A stretch of 64,000 bases of DNA, from the NCBI GenBank assembly GCA_944474755.1, contig OX104125.1, forward strand, positions 44,035,899-44,099,898. Reading direction: 5' to 3'. Positions 1-10,637 of the stretch are shown one piece after another. The translations under genes were made by a program, and so were the position numbers. The stretch is from Limnoperna fortunei (taxonomy: Eukaryota > Mollusca > Bivalvia > Mytilida > Modiolidae). The notes under the pieces were generated by a model. The model was not told where the DNA came from. It did no database searches and was given only the letters and a program-made list of their open reading frames with translations. Each line of letters starts with the position of its first letter. Within the stretch, counting starts at the first letter, position 1.

Positions 1-68
1 CAAGTTTTTACTGGGGAGGAATCCGCGCGAAGTTCCCGGACAAAAAACCATCGACCTTCGGTAGTTTT
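1..68 (-). repeat. S1 SINE, 3' body fragment at window edge
   Basis: Decayed match to the 3' body of the commonest SINE in this window (called S1 here), which reads on the minus strand through a 'gtccagtttttattggggg' block and a 'ccgacctgcggtagg' block. The element is cut by the window start and lacks its tRNA-like head. Confidence 0.6.
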
Positions 69-227
69 TACTTATTTAAAAATTAAGCGTACAAAAATTA
101 TATAGATGTATATATGATATAACAAATATATGAGGGCCTGTGTATATTTAAACTAAAAGATTGGCCTCTTTAAAATGATAAAATATAAAACTAGCATAAT
201 ACCTCGAAGATTCCACTGTTTCGCTTA

Positions 228-385
228 AAGTTTAGCGAGCAGTATTTCAGTATTTTTACGATTTGTATCTTTGTTTGAATGGTGTTTAACGCCACGTTCA
301 GCAAATTTTCAGCTATATCATGGCGTCCAGTTTTTATACTATGGAAGAACGCCGAGGTACCCGTATAAAACCCCCGACATGTTCC
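228..385 (-). repeat. Fragments of S2 tail and S1 3' end
   Basis: 228-262 resembles the reverse complement of the shared 3' end of the S2 SINE group ('gcgagcagtatttcag'). It is followed at about 268-385 by the 3' part of an S1 SINE in minus orientation ('ggtgtttaacgcc', 'atggcgtccagtttttat', 'acccccgac'). Two short open frames across this block are repeat-derived and not genes. Confidence 0.6.
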
Positions 386-1009
386 TACATAGTAAATTAG
401 AATACTTGGAAAAGGGGCGACACATTGAAAAGTTTGTTTGCCATTGTATTTGTATTCAGTGTTCATTTCGGTCGTATAATGTACATATATACACCCCAAT
501 AACGTAATAGATGTGAACATTGATGAAACTAACTTTATTTAAAAAAAAAACTTAATTATTTTCTGTTCAAAAGCCGCGAGAGCGAGAGTTATATGCAATA
601 GATAATTTTTATGTTCAAACATAAAAAACCAGATCGTAAAATAGATCAGATTAGTTTTAAAGAAATTAAAACCAATAAATTTTTTAAAAATGATATTGTT
701 TCAACCAAAAGTTTTCAATGCTTTTAATATATCGTTTTTAATAAACAGATGTTTTTACTTTGACCAATGTTAAAATTAAACTAAAATGGGACTTGTTGAT
801 CTGACATTCGAACAAGTACAAGTGTTAAAAAATATTTCTTGACCCTTGACTGTTGAATTAACCTGTCTCACACATTGTATGAACCTTGACCAAAAATGTG
901 ACTTAAAAAAGATTTCCAGTTTATGCAGTCTAGAACAGGTTGCAATGGTAACTTCAAAGAGGAAATTATTATTTACACAAGTAGTTGCCAATCTTATATT
1001 AGATAAACA
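386..1009. other. Intergenic, no gene seen
   Basis: AT-rich sequence with no recognisable coding frame, RNA gene or repeat family. The short open frames show no protein motif. Confidence 0.5.
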
Positions 1010-1074
1010 CGGTAAGTAAATTTTATATGGGGAGAGCACGTAGCAACAAGTCTACATATAAAATTTACTAACCG
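1010..1074. repeat. Near-perfect hairpin (20-bp arms)
   Basis: Arms 1010-1029 and 1055-1074 are inverted copies matching at 19 of 20 positions around a 25-bp loop. The core 'AGTAAATTTTATATG' is perfect. It may be a relic of a small inverted-repeat transposon; no function is implied. Confidence 0.6.
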
Positions 1075-1985
1075 ATTACCCTAAAAATATCGGAATTCAA
1101 GCAAAATCATTTTTATTTTTATTGTTTTAATGTCGCCAAGAACTCTAACCTACTCTAAAATCTAATAACCGTGTATAAAAAAAATGGCTTACAGCGTGAC
1201 GTAAATCAGCCAATCCAGAACGCATGTATACAGTGAGGATATTATTCTATATTTATAAATGACTTTTATGACATTAATCAATGATAAATATTATAACAAG
1301 TATAATATTAATAAACAGAAACTTCCACAGTGCAGCCCAGCACGTACACAGGTGGCGAATAGGGGAAGACATCGCGTTGGTCTGGTGGGTTTTCAAGCAA
1401 TAATACGAAAAGACTTAAAGTAGACAGTGGTAGACTAAGGGAGTGCCACACGCCTCTCATTATAAAACAGATTTCATATATGACGTCTTCCAAACGCTTT
1501 GAAAACAAACTCTCGATTTAAATATTCAATAACATATGGTGTTCCAGTCATTTCAAAAATCACATCCCCGTGTGCTCTTGTAGTTCTTTGCTTGTCTTGT
1601 TTTACTATTCCATATTGTACCTTTGTATTACGAAAATCCACTAGGAAAAATGTTTCCGCGATAACACGCCCATATTTTATACGATGCCTTTTCTCTTGCT
1701 ACGTTGCGTTTTTAATTGACATTGCGTTGTTTACAACTTTTCGTTTACTTTCGTGACGTTCAACGGTATTCTGACAAACCGCGAGACTTTTCCCACCTCC
1801 ACCGCAAATTATTTTCCTGTATCAAAAGAAAAACACAACCGAATTTCAAAATGCTGATAAAATGTTGAAAACTAATTGCATGATTTCGGATCTACAACAG
1901 AAGCCTAAGCTCGAACAAATTGGTAAGCAGTTGACATTTGTCACGCAAAACCACCAACACATAGTCACACACACGGTGACAGATT
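1075..1985. other. Intergenic, no gene seen
   Basis: No convincing exon, RNA gene or known repeat. The open frames on either strand are short and lack recognisable domains. Confidence 0.5.
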
Positions 1986-2186
1986 AATAGGTTCTTTCAT
2001 ACGTTTTTGGGAAAGACTAATAGGTTCTTTCATACGTTTTTGGGAAAGACCGGTTGATCTTTCACGAGTGAAAGAAGTTTTAAGTCTTTTCGCGAGTGGA
2101 GCGCAGCGAAACGAGCCAAAAGATAAAAAAATTTCTAGCACGAGTGAAAGTTCACACGGACTTTCTCAAAAACGTATGAAAGTGCC
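1986..2186. mobile_element. MITE-like inverted-repeat element with duplicated left arm
   Basis: A ~33-bp left arm ('AGGTTCTTTCATACGTTTTT' onward) occurs twice in tandem at about 1988-2052. Its inverted complement lies at about 2158-2186 ('AAAAACGTATGAAAGTGCCT'). The interior has short self-complementary pieces such as 'ctttcacgagtgaaag'. No coding capacity. The structure is typical of a small non-autonomous DNA transposon, and the tandem left arm is unusual. Confidence 0.55.
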
Positions 2187-2441
2187 TATTTCTTCCGTAA
2201 ACCAAAAACTTTCACATCGCTATAACCTATAGACTCTCCATTGTTTTAGACTCCATTGTCTCTGTCGTCCAATCAAAACGCCGGAAATAATGAACGTCAT
2301 AGAAGAACGTTGTTATGCTTCCATAACAACGTTCTTGTTTCTGCGTTTTGATTGGATGACACAGCAAGTACAAATGTGTGCGCGTAAGCTCATCTGTACT
2401 GGGTCATCTGTACCAGAAATCGGCCATTTACGGAAGAAGTA
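2187..2441. mobile_element. TA-flanked MITE with internal palindromes
   Basis: Terminal inverted repeats TTTCTTCCGTAAA (2189-2201) and TTTACGGAAGAAG (2427-2439) match at 12 of 13 positions and are flanked by TA on both sides (2187-2188, 2440-2441), the target duplication of Tc1/mariner-type elements. Inside, 'GTCCAATCAAAACG' (about 2267) is inverted near 2343, enclosing a perfect 14-bp-arm hairpin 'AGAACGTTGTTATG'/'CATAACAACGTTCT'. The 251-bp body is non-coding, and it abuts the inverted-repeat element to its left. Confidence 0.65.
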
Positions 2442-2759
2442 AAGAATTGAATTCTTTTTTCTGGTTGTTTAACTATATTGTTAATGTTAATGTTCGTTTG
2501 CTTTTAATTTACATTTTCTTCCATTTTTCTACCAATATTACACGAAAAAAAACTGTAACAAGGGAGGATCTCGAAAAATTGGGACAGCCAAAATAAATCT
2601 TAACCTATGTAGGCGCGATATGAAAAATTTCTAGATCGTCAAATCAGAATCGTAATTTAATGGCTGCCAAAATTGTATGGATTATTGAAATATGGGTATA
2701 ATATTCGTGATATAATGCCTACCTATATTTAAATAATCCATAAAATTTGGACAGCCTTG
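2442..2759. other. Intergenic, nothing recognised
   Basis: The open frame from about 2378 runs out of the MITE and has no protein features. Nothing else supported. Confidence 0.4.
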
Positions 2760-2945
2760 AATTATTTCTTAATTGACGCCCGTATCCCTAATCGGGACTT
2801 CCAATTGCAGCTAAAATTGTTGTGCCCGCTTATCCATTCGTTGACTTATTGTTTGTACTTAATATAACTAAAATATATTGCTCGCTGGACGTTAAGCAAT
2901 CATTCAATTAATGAATCACAAAATACTCCATGACCCTTCAGGGCC
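2760..2945 (+). repeat. S2 SINE 3' fragment
   Basis: Decayed copy of the S2 3' domain: 'ctcgctggacgttaag' followed by an AT-rich ATTCA-like tail. It aligns by eye with the 3' end of the better copy at 57947-58313. The head is missing. Confidence 0.5.
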
Positions 2946-3017
2946 TTGATCAATTTGTATGAATCGGGAATTTTCTCTGATGACATCTCCAGAAACATCA
3001 TAACAAATACAGATTTC

Positions 3018-3228
3018 ATATAGAGGTAGTTCGTCTACTATTGATCACATGGTATGTCAACACTGATATTCGAATCTCACAGCGATCCAATATTAATTGA
3101 CAAGGATTGTCAGTTTTCTTACCGAAGGTCGGCTTCCTTCCCACTAAAAATTTGGACGCCATGATATAACTGAAAAATTGCTGAAATTGGCGTAAAACAA
3201 CATTTAAACAAACAAAAACAAAATAAAA
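3018..3228 (+). repeat. S1 SINE, decayed, head truncated
   Basis: Plus-strand copy running from the end of the tRNA-like head ('gtagttcgtctactattgat', 'attcgaatctcac' as a degraded B box) through 'ggacgccatgatataactga' to an A-rich tail 'aaacaaacaaaaac'. The A-box end is lost. Confidence 0.75.
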
Positions 3229-3367
3229 TAACGAAACATTATTTTACTACAAATACAATATATTTATTTAAGAATTTCGCACTATTAGAATGATGACTGA
3301 TATTAATATTTGACCACTTTTCCACCTAAAAATGTAGATTAATAAAAAATTATTACAGCACATAGCC

Positions 3368-3421
3368 AAGGGTTACAATCCGATACTTTTGTCTTCACAA
3401 GAATATCGGATCGTTACCCTT
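3368..3421. repeat. Imperfect 18-bp-arm hairpin
   Basis: 'AAGGGTTACAATCCGATA' (3368-3385) and its inverted partner ending at about 3421 agree at 16 of 18 positions around an ~18-bp loop. Likely a relic of an inverted-repeat element. The remainder of 3229-4030 shows nothing else. Confidence 0.5.
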
Positions 3422-4030
3422 GCAATTTGCCGTTAGCGAAGGCGAACTTCACGCGTGGTGGGAATTTGTACGAGTCAAGAAAACAAATATTACATCAATT
3501 AGCGTGAAGCTTTGGCCAGTTGGTATCGTATTGCTTTCAATTTAGGTGCAATAATTATATTCTATAATATTAATGATCGTAGATGTGACAGACTCTGATG
3601 GCCAGTATGACAAAAATGTCAATAACATGTGTAGAGGGCAGTAATTAATAGTGTCATTAACACGTGTATATCAAAGAACTAAGAATAAGTTGAATTTCTG
3701 GTGGTTGACATTTTGGTCGAACGGCATTTGCAACGTATGTACAAAACTGTTCCTATACTGAAAGTCTCCGTGTCTGTGCGGAGGTTTTTGTCTGACAAAT
3801 GAAAAATGCTTACCGCGTTAAGTCGGGCTTATGGTCCTTTTGTAGATACAAAATGGTGCATATTCAAATCAGCACATATTTTCCACGTAAATGGGCGTTT
3901 TAAAATATGGGGAAATATGGCATTTTTTCATTTTGATAGGGCGACTTTCCATAGTAAATGTGACCTAAATTAGAACGAAAGTGTAAGTCAGGAAAAGTCA
4001 ATTGATGTCTAAAATACCATTGAACGACAC

Positions 4031-5892
4031 GAAAGCGACGAACAGTATCTCAGTTATTTACCATCACATTTTGATTCATATTGTGATCCCGTTGTATTAA
4101 ATAATACAAACCTAAGTTGCCTACTATATGCGGATGATTTAGTTCTATTATCATCTAGAAAAACTGGTTTACAAAATGATATTAATAAACTATCAACATT
4201 TTCTAAAGAGTGGCAATTAGAAATTAATTCCTCTAAAACTAAAGTCTTGATATTTAATAAGGCTGGCAGATTAAGAAAAAATATTTTCTTTACTTACAAT
4301 AAAGTTGTAATTGAGCAAGTACAAAGATACACTTATTTAGGAAGAAATTTTGCAGCCTCTGGCACATTTTCATATGCAAAATTAGACATTCATAATAAAG
4401 GTTTAAAAGCATTTTATAAGCTGAAGAAAACATTTTCTTAAGGAAAACCAAGAATATCTACTTTAATCCATATTTTTTATCATACAGTAAAACCAGTATT
4501 ACTTTATGGTTCAGAAATATGGGGAGAGTTTTCAGTACAAGCTACCCAAAAAGAAAATGAAATTTTTTTTGCCAAAAATATAGAAAAACTCAAACAGGAG
4601 AATATTAATTTGAAATTTTGTCAAATATGCTTTAGGAGTAACCTCCAAAACTTCAAAAATGGCATGAGAGGAGAGCTTGGATGCCTACCACTAATTTTTG
4701 ATGTGTACATAAACATGGTTAAATATTGGTTAAGACTCCATGAGATAAGTTATGACAGCACTTATAATAAGAAAAGGGAAAATCATACAATATTAAATGC
4801 AGCCTTTAAAGAATCAGAAAAGATGGCAAATAATAACCAAGAATCTTGGTTAAATTGTATTCAAACAATATTCAAATTTTTAAACATACATATATTATAA
4901 AATTGTTTTTGTTTGTTTGTTTGAATGGTGTTTTAACGCCACTTTCAGCAATTTTTCAGCTATTTCATGGCGTCCAGTTTTTATTGGGGGATGAACCCCG
5001 AATACCCGGAGAGAACCCCCGACCTGCGGTAGGAAAACTGGCAATCCTTGTCAATTAAGATTGGAGTCGAGTACACCCTGCCTGCAGTGAGAATCGAACC
5101 CACAATCTCAGTGTTGACAGACCACGTGATCAATAGTAGACGAACTACCTTGACCACTCGGCCACCGAGGCCCCTATATTATTAATAAAATTAACTAAAG
5201 ATGAAGCTTATTTGGTTTAAAGATATAAATAATGATATTAAAAGTAAAGCCAAAGTAGGAAATAAGTTGAGACTTACAGAAAATTTGAATATATATATCA
5301 ACTTGAACCATATCTAAATATAGGTTCTGAAAATCAAAGAAAATATCTAACAAAATTAAGACTCAGTGACCATGATTTAAATATAGAAAGAGGTAGATAT
5401 ACCAACTTAGAAATACACCAAAGAATATGTTACATGTGTAAAAATGAAGTGGAGGATGAGAAACATTTTTTTTATTAAAATGTTCAAATCTAGAAGAAAT
5501 TAGAAAACCTTTTATTGAAGAAATAAATGATAAATATTGTAATTTTAAAAACCTTTGTATTGATAATAAATTCTTGTGGTTAATGAGCAATGAAGATACA
5601 TCTGTTATAAAACTTTTATTGAAATTAGTCGTTGAATTGAAAGAAAAGCGCTAGCGTAATGTAAAAATCAGCTAAGATGATAGAGTTGTCTCCCCTTGCT
5701 CAGTTCTTACTGGATAACCTTATTACATTTATATATCTATGTTCCTATAATGAATACAATTATGTTAAAATGAAACTTTTGTTTATTTATTAAGATTTGT
5801 GCTTTTGTTTCTTTCTTTGATTAAATTGTAATTGATGCTGCCTCTAACGGTCACCTTTAATTGGTAAATAAAAAATCTGTTCTGTTCTGTTG
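4031..5892 (+). pseudogene. Non-LTR retrotransposon (LINE-A) ORF2 remnant, split by a SINE
   Basis: A 5'-truncated reverse transcriptase tail. One reading frame stays open from about 4031 to 4900 apart from a single TAA at 4439-4441. It contains the RT catalytic motif YADD (codons at 4127-4138), 'KEWQLEINSSKTK' and 'YTYLG', the usual thumb-region signals of LINE ORF2. An S1 SINE then interrupts it. After the SINE the C-terminal region resumes at about 5205-5655 with a Cys-rich motif (ICYMCKNEVEDEKHF) typical of the LINE C-terminal zinc region, with a frameshift near 5470. The 3' UTR ends near 5892 in short 'ctgtt' repeats. The clade (CR1, RTE or Jockey type) is not resolved. The few lesions suggest a fairly recent insertion. 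Confidence 0.85.
4904..5174 (-). mobile_element. S1 tRNA-derived SINE inserted in LINE-A
   Basis: Full-length minus-strand SINE. Reading 3' to 5' on the plus strand: tail 'gtttgtttgtttg', 3' body 'tcatggcgtccagtttttat', and the tRNA-like head ending in 'cggccaccgaggcccc'. In sense orientation the head has an A box (TGGCCGAGTGG) and a B box (GGGTTCGATTC), RNA polymerase III promoter elements of a Ser/Leu-type tRNA. Imperfect target duplications starting 'tatattat' lie at 4891-4903 and 5175-5190. This is a useful reference copy for the family. Confidence 0.92.
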
Positions 5893-6039
5893 TAAACAAC
5901 ACAGGTCCCTTTAGAAATAGAAATGGCCGACTTACTATGTAAAATTCCCGTAACAAATTTGAAAAAATGAGCGCGCCGGGGGGGGGGATGGGGGTGTGAC
6001 TTTTAGTATAGACGAATGTCAATAGTTGTACGAACCCAA
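5893..6039. other. Short spacer with poly-G run
   Basis: Contains 'gcgcgcc' followed by a run of G at about 5978-5987. The minus-strand open frame over it shows no domain. Confidence 0.4.
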
Positions 6040-6300
6040 CTGCTGATCTGCCAAGCTCGTCCCCAGGTGTCGAATGAGGAATGCCCTCCTGTTGTCGAAG
6101 GAGATAATAGTAGGCTCGTGTAGCCCCTACCCATGCCCCATACTTTTCATGTTACATTTAATTGTTTTCCCTCTGGTCCATATTTCCCGAATTGATTTAT
6201 TTTTTGTTAGCTTGTTCTCGTCCTAAATATAGCTGAAATACTTCTCGCTGAACATTAAGGCAAACATCCGATCAATCGATAAATCATGCAATCAATCTAA
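6040..6300 (+). repeat. S2b SINE, decayed
   Basis: Aligns by eye with the sense strand of the copy at 57947-58313: 'cccctaccca', 'ccatacttttc', 'tgatttatt', 'aaatatagctgaaatac', 'ctcgctgaacattaag', then a tail of ATCAATCG repeats. Substitutions are frequent and no target duplication is evident. Confidence 0.7.
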
Positions 6301-7097
6301 TCACAACTGCATTTTATGTAGATTTAATTATGAGCCAGGTAGAGGCAGTTATAATACAAATATTACATAGATTGTGGTCAATGTACAAGAATATTGTCCC
6401 GAGGAACTTTGAATTGCATGAACATATGTATATGTTTATTGTCCGACGCTATTATACGACTGTTCTTTTTGTATTAGCAAATAATTTGTTGAAATGCTAT
6501 AATTTTCATTCGTTGAATAATTCATAATCATGCATATGATATACGCCTAATAATTATATAAGACCACAATAAGGTTATGCTTTATTGGAATGGCTAAATA
6601 CATTCCGCAGTGTAATTGTTTCCATGTATTTTACTCTTCGTATGCACAACTAGAATGATTGGTGCAAAGAATGCAATCAATCTTCCGTTTATTTGATCGT
6701 TCTTTCAATCTACAATTTTCATTGATATAGTGGACAAATATTGACGATCAGTCACTATTCATTATTCTCTTAAATAAATAAATATTATGTGTATTAAAAC
6801 AATGAATGTATGGAGATGTCATTCAGAGATAATTCCCTCATACATATTGATTAGTTTCCTTTAAGCGTTTTTTGTGATTAATTAATTGAATGTTTACTTA
6901 ACGTCTAGTGTATATTTTTGCTATAAAAGTCTTTAGAAATTTCTGTTTTTAAACTTATTGCGTAGAAGTATAGTATGTAAGGGCACATTTTTGTTCTTTT
7001 TAAAACTTGAAAACAGCTGAAACAAATCCACTGTATTCGTAGTATTTGTGTATTCATCATAAATGTTAATAAATCTTAGAGATGCAACATTATAGAA
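6301..7097. other. Intergenic, with a weak S2 tail near 6870-6925
   Basis: AT-rich. 'attgaatgtttacttaacgt' at about 6880 resembles the minus-strand S2 3' end. No exon or RNA gene is supported. Confidence 0.4.
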
Positions 7098-7757
7098 TAC
7101 GACGGCTTATTCGTGCCAAACAACAAATAGAAAAAAATTCTTATTTCGTTTGAACACTTTATTAAATCGTTTCAACAATATTTCCAATGGTTTGAACGGT
7201 TTATCAAATCGTTTCAACGTTTTATTAAATCGTTTCAACGATTCACTCAATCGTTACAACGATTCTTTAAATCGTTTGAACGGTTTATTAAATCGTTTGA
7301 ACGGTTTATTAAATCGTTTGAACGGTTTATTAAATCATTTCAACGGTTTATTAAATAAACTGTTCAAACGATTCAATAAACCGTTCACAAATAAACCGTT
7401 CAAACGATTCAATAAACCGTTCAAACGATTCAATAAACCGTTCAAACGATTCAATAAACCGTTCAAACGATTTAATAAATCGCTTCATTCAATTCGATTT
7501 ATATCGACGGTTTATTAAATAAACCGTTCTAACGATTCAATAAATCGCTGTAACGATTTAATTTATCGTTGAAACGATTTAATAAACCGTTCAATCGTTT
7601 AAGTAAATCGTTGTAACGATTTGATAGATCGTTGTTAATAAATCGTTGTAACAATTTAATAAATCGTTGTAACGATTGCTGTAACGATTTAATAAATCGT
7701 TCAAACGAAAGAAGAAATTTTGTTCTATTGGTTGCTTGGCACGAATAAGCCGTCGTA
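7098..7757. mobile_element. Foldback DNA element built from a 21-bp repeat
   Basis: Perfect 20-bp terminal inverted repeats CGACGGCTTATTCGTGCCAA (7100-7119) and its complement (7736-7755) are flanked by TA on each side (7098-7099, 7756-7757). The interior consists almost entirely of a ~21-bp unit around 'AAATCGTTTGAACGGTTTAT'. It is in one orientation in the left half and inverted in the right half, so the 656-bp element can fold on itself. The ~122-residue open frame (NRFNGLL-type repeats) is a by-product of a 21-bp period without stops. It resembles a non-autonomous foldback transposon with Tc1/mariner-type TA duplication. Confidence 0.85.
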
Positions 7758-9049
7758 ATTGCGACATAGCGTTTCAATCACAAATCAAATTTTAAACTGA
7801 TATATATGAAAAGTCTAAGACCATGGTACAGACTGACACTTTTATTATTCCAGACCTATTTGGGTTCTATTCATTTAATAATTACAGGAAATAAACGAGT
7901 CAGGGTGGTAAAACCAATATAGATTTTAACAGTATATGTCAATAAGGATAATTTCCGGTACAGTCGGTACGACAAAAACAAACATCACATTTCAGTAAGA
8001 ATTGAAGTCTATATTTTTAGAATATGTGAATTAAAAACACGTGGTAATGACTAAAGCAGAAAGAAACAAAGTTAACAGCCACCAGGAAAAACAACTTTAT
8101 ATCTCCATTGTGGTAATGACAGACAATGAGTGAAGTGAACATAAAACACTTTGTAAGAATCGAAGACTGTTTCTGACAGTCCTTTATTAAAACAAGTCAA
8201 AACAATTAATATACTTGTATATTTTGTGTCAGACCACAAAACATATTATAATCAATAAAAAACCAATATTTGTGCTATATTATTTTTATTTGTTCCAATG
8301 ATCTTAAAATAACTAGACCACCTTTGAGGCAAACCAGAAGACATATCTTTTATATTGTTTTCTATTTTTTTTCTACCTTGCTTTTTAAGTAGGAAAAAAA
8401 AACGGAAAAATTGGGCACATACAACTTCAATAGCAAATAGTTTGGCTTTACACTTTTTGTCTGTACAAATAACGGGATAAAATCGAAGTTAATCCCATGT
8501 TTACTGTTCGAGATGAAGATACAAATCTGTATTTTAAAACTTGGAGGAGCGGTTACATGCTTTTGGCTAAAACATAATATTTTGTCTATATGCAACCAAT
8601 TTGGAATCACTATCTTTGTGTATGATAAAATAGTGAAGAAAAAATGAAATTGATTGTTTTCCAAGTTTGACTAAAATACGTTTCAAAACGCGCATGCGCA
8701 GTTACATTTTTTGTTTAACAATCTGTTTGACTATCCTTCCTGACAATGACAATCATTAAGCAAACTGTTTGGCATCAATGTTTTTTTTTGTCTACATAAA
8801 ACTCAAATGTAGCGTGCTGAAATTACGAGATTAGATATTTCAAACTTGCACGCGAGGTTAAAGTTTTGTTAAACAGTATTTTGCGACATTTATTGCTTGA
8901 AAAGAATCAGCCTTTGGCAAACAGTTTTTATTTAGTGTGTTTGGTGGTACTTTTGCAGTACTCGGTATAGATATATGTATTTATGCATATATTTCCAAAA
9001 TTTGTACACATAACGTATATATTTTAGACTATGGTTGTTATTATTATTC
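7758..9049. other. Intergenic, no gene seen
   Basis: AT-rich. The 100-codon minus-strand frame at 8362-8664 has no recognisable domain or splice context. No repeats recognised. Confidence 0.45.
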
Positions 9050-9245
9050 AGGCTGGGATCATCCAGGACTGAATCCACAGATTTACCAAGCACGCCCCTA
9101 GGTGATGGAAAGAGAAAGTCCTTTTGTTATGAGGGTGTCGGGATATACAGGTAATACAGAGAGCCTAAGCTGGTGCCAAAGTATAGTGAGTAAAGGGTTC
9201 GGAGGGTACCACGTTCCTTGCACGGTAAAGACCCCTAAATATATT
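9050..9245 (+). repeat. S2 SINE internal fragment
   Basis: Contains 'taccacgttccttgcacggt' then 'aaagacccct', matching the S2b body near 58140-58170 in opposite orientation. Head and tail are unclear. The open frame across it is not a gene. Confidence 0.55.
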
Positions 9246-9502
9246 TTAAGTTTCAATATTAAAATGGTTTTTTCTTCAAATCAAAGTCATTATTTATTTT
9301 ACTGAACTTTGTTTTGCATGGACGTTTTGTTATAAAGTTCACGGTAAAACTTCCTTATTCATTATAAATATTATCATACATTAAATTAATGGTATGTTAT
9401 TCATGTTGACAAGGTTTGGAAATATTTAATTTCATCAGTCATCTCTTTGCTGTCAACAAACGACAGCAGATAGCCCCCAACATTACCCTTGTTAATACTT
9501 AC
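9246..9502. other. Start of GPCR intron 1 (minus) and flank
   Basis: Begins with the GTAAGT donor (9502-9497) on the minus strand. No repeat or exon recognised in the remainder. Confidence 0.5.
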
Positions 9503-9806
9503 ACATGGCTTCCCCGAAGTACCACGCCTCCTTGGCCATTAGGTCCACTGTTGCGGAAGGAATACAAACAAGTATGATGAAGAAATCCGAGACACTCAAA
9601 TTAACTAAGAAGTAGTTCATACGTGTCCGCATATTCTTAAATCTGCAGACAATCATTATAACGTTGATATTTCCTAAAATTCCTAGAAGAAAAGTCACTC
9701 CGTACATGACGGAAGCTACGACTATGATATATAACGGCGTTTCAGGCATCTCCGTTGAAGCATTCCTCCATATCCCCGAATTCCGTGTTATATTATACGT
9801 CTCCAT
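9503..9806 (-). CDS. Class A GPCR, first coding exon (neuropeptide-receptor-like)
   Basis: The first 101 codons of a rhodopsin-family receptor, in the plasma membrane. The ATG at 9806-9804 has A at -3 and G at +4, and an in-frame TAG lies 13 codons upstream. Residues 1-24 form an extracellular N-terminus with two N-glycosylation sequons (NIT, NAS). TM1 (about 25-53) contains GN..V, with the conserved Asn 1.50. ICL1 contains FKNMRTRMNYF. TM2 contains the LSVSD motif with Asp 2.50. The exon ends before WYFGEAMC, and the conserved Cys codon is split after its first base by a GTAAGT donor at 9502-9497 (phase 1). The 'MRT..NYFLVNLS.SD' run and the W.FGE.MCK ending resemble orexin/allatotropin-type receptors, but the subfamily is not proven. 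No further exon is recognised in the remaining 9.5 kb downstream, so the intron is long or the gene is broken. Confidence 0.85.
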
Positions 9807-9845
9807 TCTAGTTGTCCTGAATATTTTTGTGTTTACTTTATTCTA

Positions 9846-10637
9846 GATTTCAATGTTTTTATTGTTATTAAACTGTCAACAGTAGTTTTAACTATTAAAT
9901 AAAAAAGTCATTTCGTCAATGAAATATAAACACCTCGAACTTGTCACTGTCAATGTTGCTAACCGATAACCTTAGTAACCAATTCATAGCTGCCAATCAA
10001 TCAGATTAACATCCAATAATACATCGACTGGGAAATCTGTAAAAAGATTGATGTCGCAAGTTACTGTTAAATGTCAAGAGCTTCACACCAATAGCCATTG
10101 TGTTTGTTGCAGTTCCTGTCTCCTTGATTAATTTGATTACTTTACTTTTCTTATGTCTTTGAAGCTTTGATAGTATGGTATTTTGGTTTAGCATTTCAAC
10201 ATACAGGAAAACCAGTTTCTTTTCTCATACCATCATTTTTAACCAAGTCACTACAAACGTGGAATAACTACATGCTAAATACTAACATGACGATGACTTT
10301 TTCTAAAAATAATTTCAGGTTGAAATAAGGTTACATCGATCCCCAGTTCTAATATCAATTATTCTTACACAATCCCAAGAAAAGATCGTGAACGTTAATT
10401 GTTTATATTGAATCTGTATAAATTCGGAGTTTAACTACAATTTTTAAAAATCATTTTAGATCTATAATTACTGTTACTGTTGTTCTAAAAACAGACTTGT
10501 ATTCCTTATAACAGTTTGTCATTAATCCTAGGCAGGATTCCTTGAATTAAGTCTATATTAATGCAGTTTCTAACAGGAACACTGTAAGCATATTTAGATC
10601 TAAATAAGTAGATTCCGATCAAGATTCAATATATTCT
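9846..10637. other. Upstream flank of the GPCR exon, nothing recognised
   Basis: AT-rich. The 62-codon minus frame at 10006-10194 has no domain. No clear promoter element for the GPCR was identified; the 5' UTR may be spliced. Confidence 0.4.

Noticed and set aside
7150..7777. Asn/Phe/Leu-rich open frame as a repeat protein
   Set aside because: It lies within the foldback element and only translates the 21-bp repeat.
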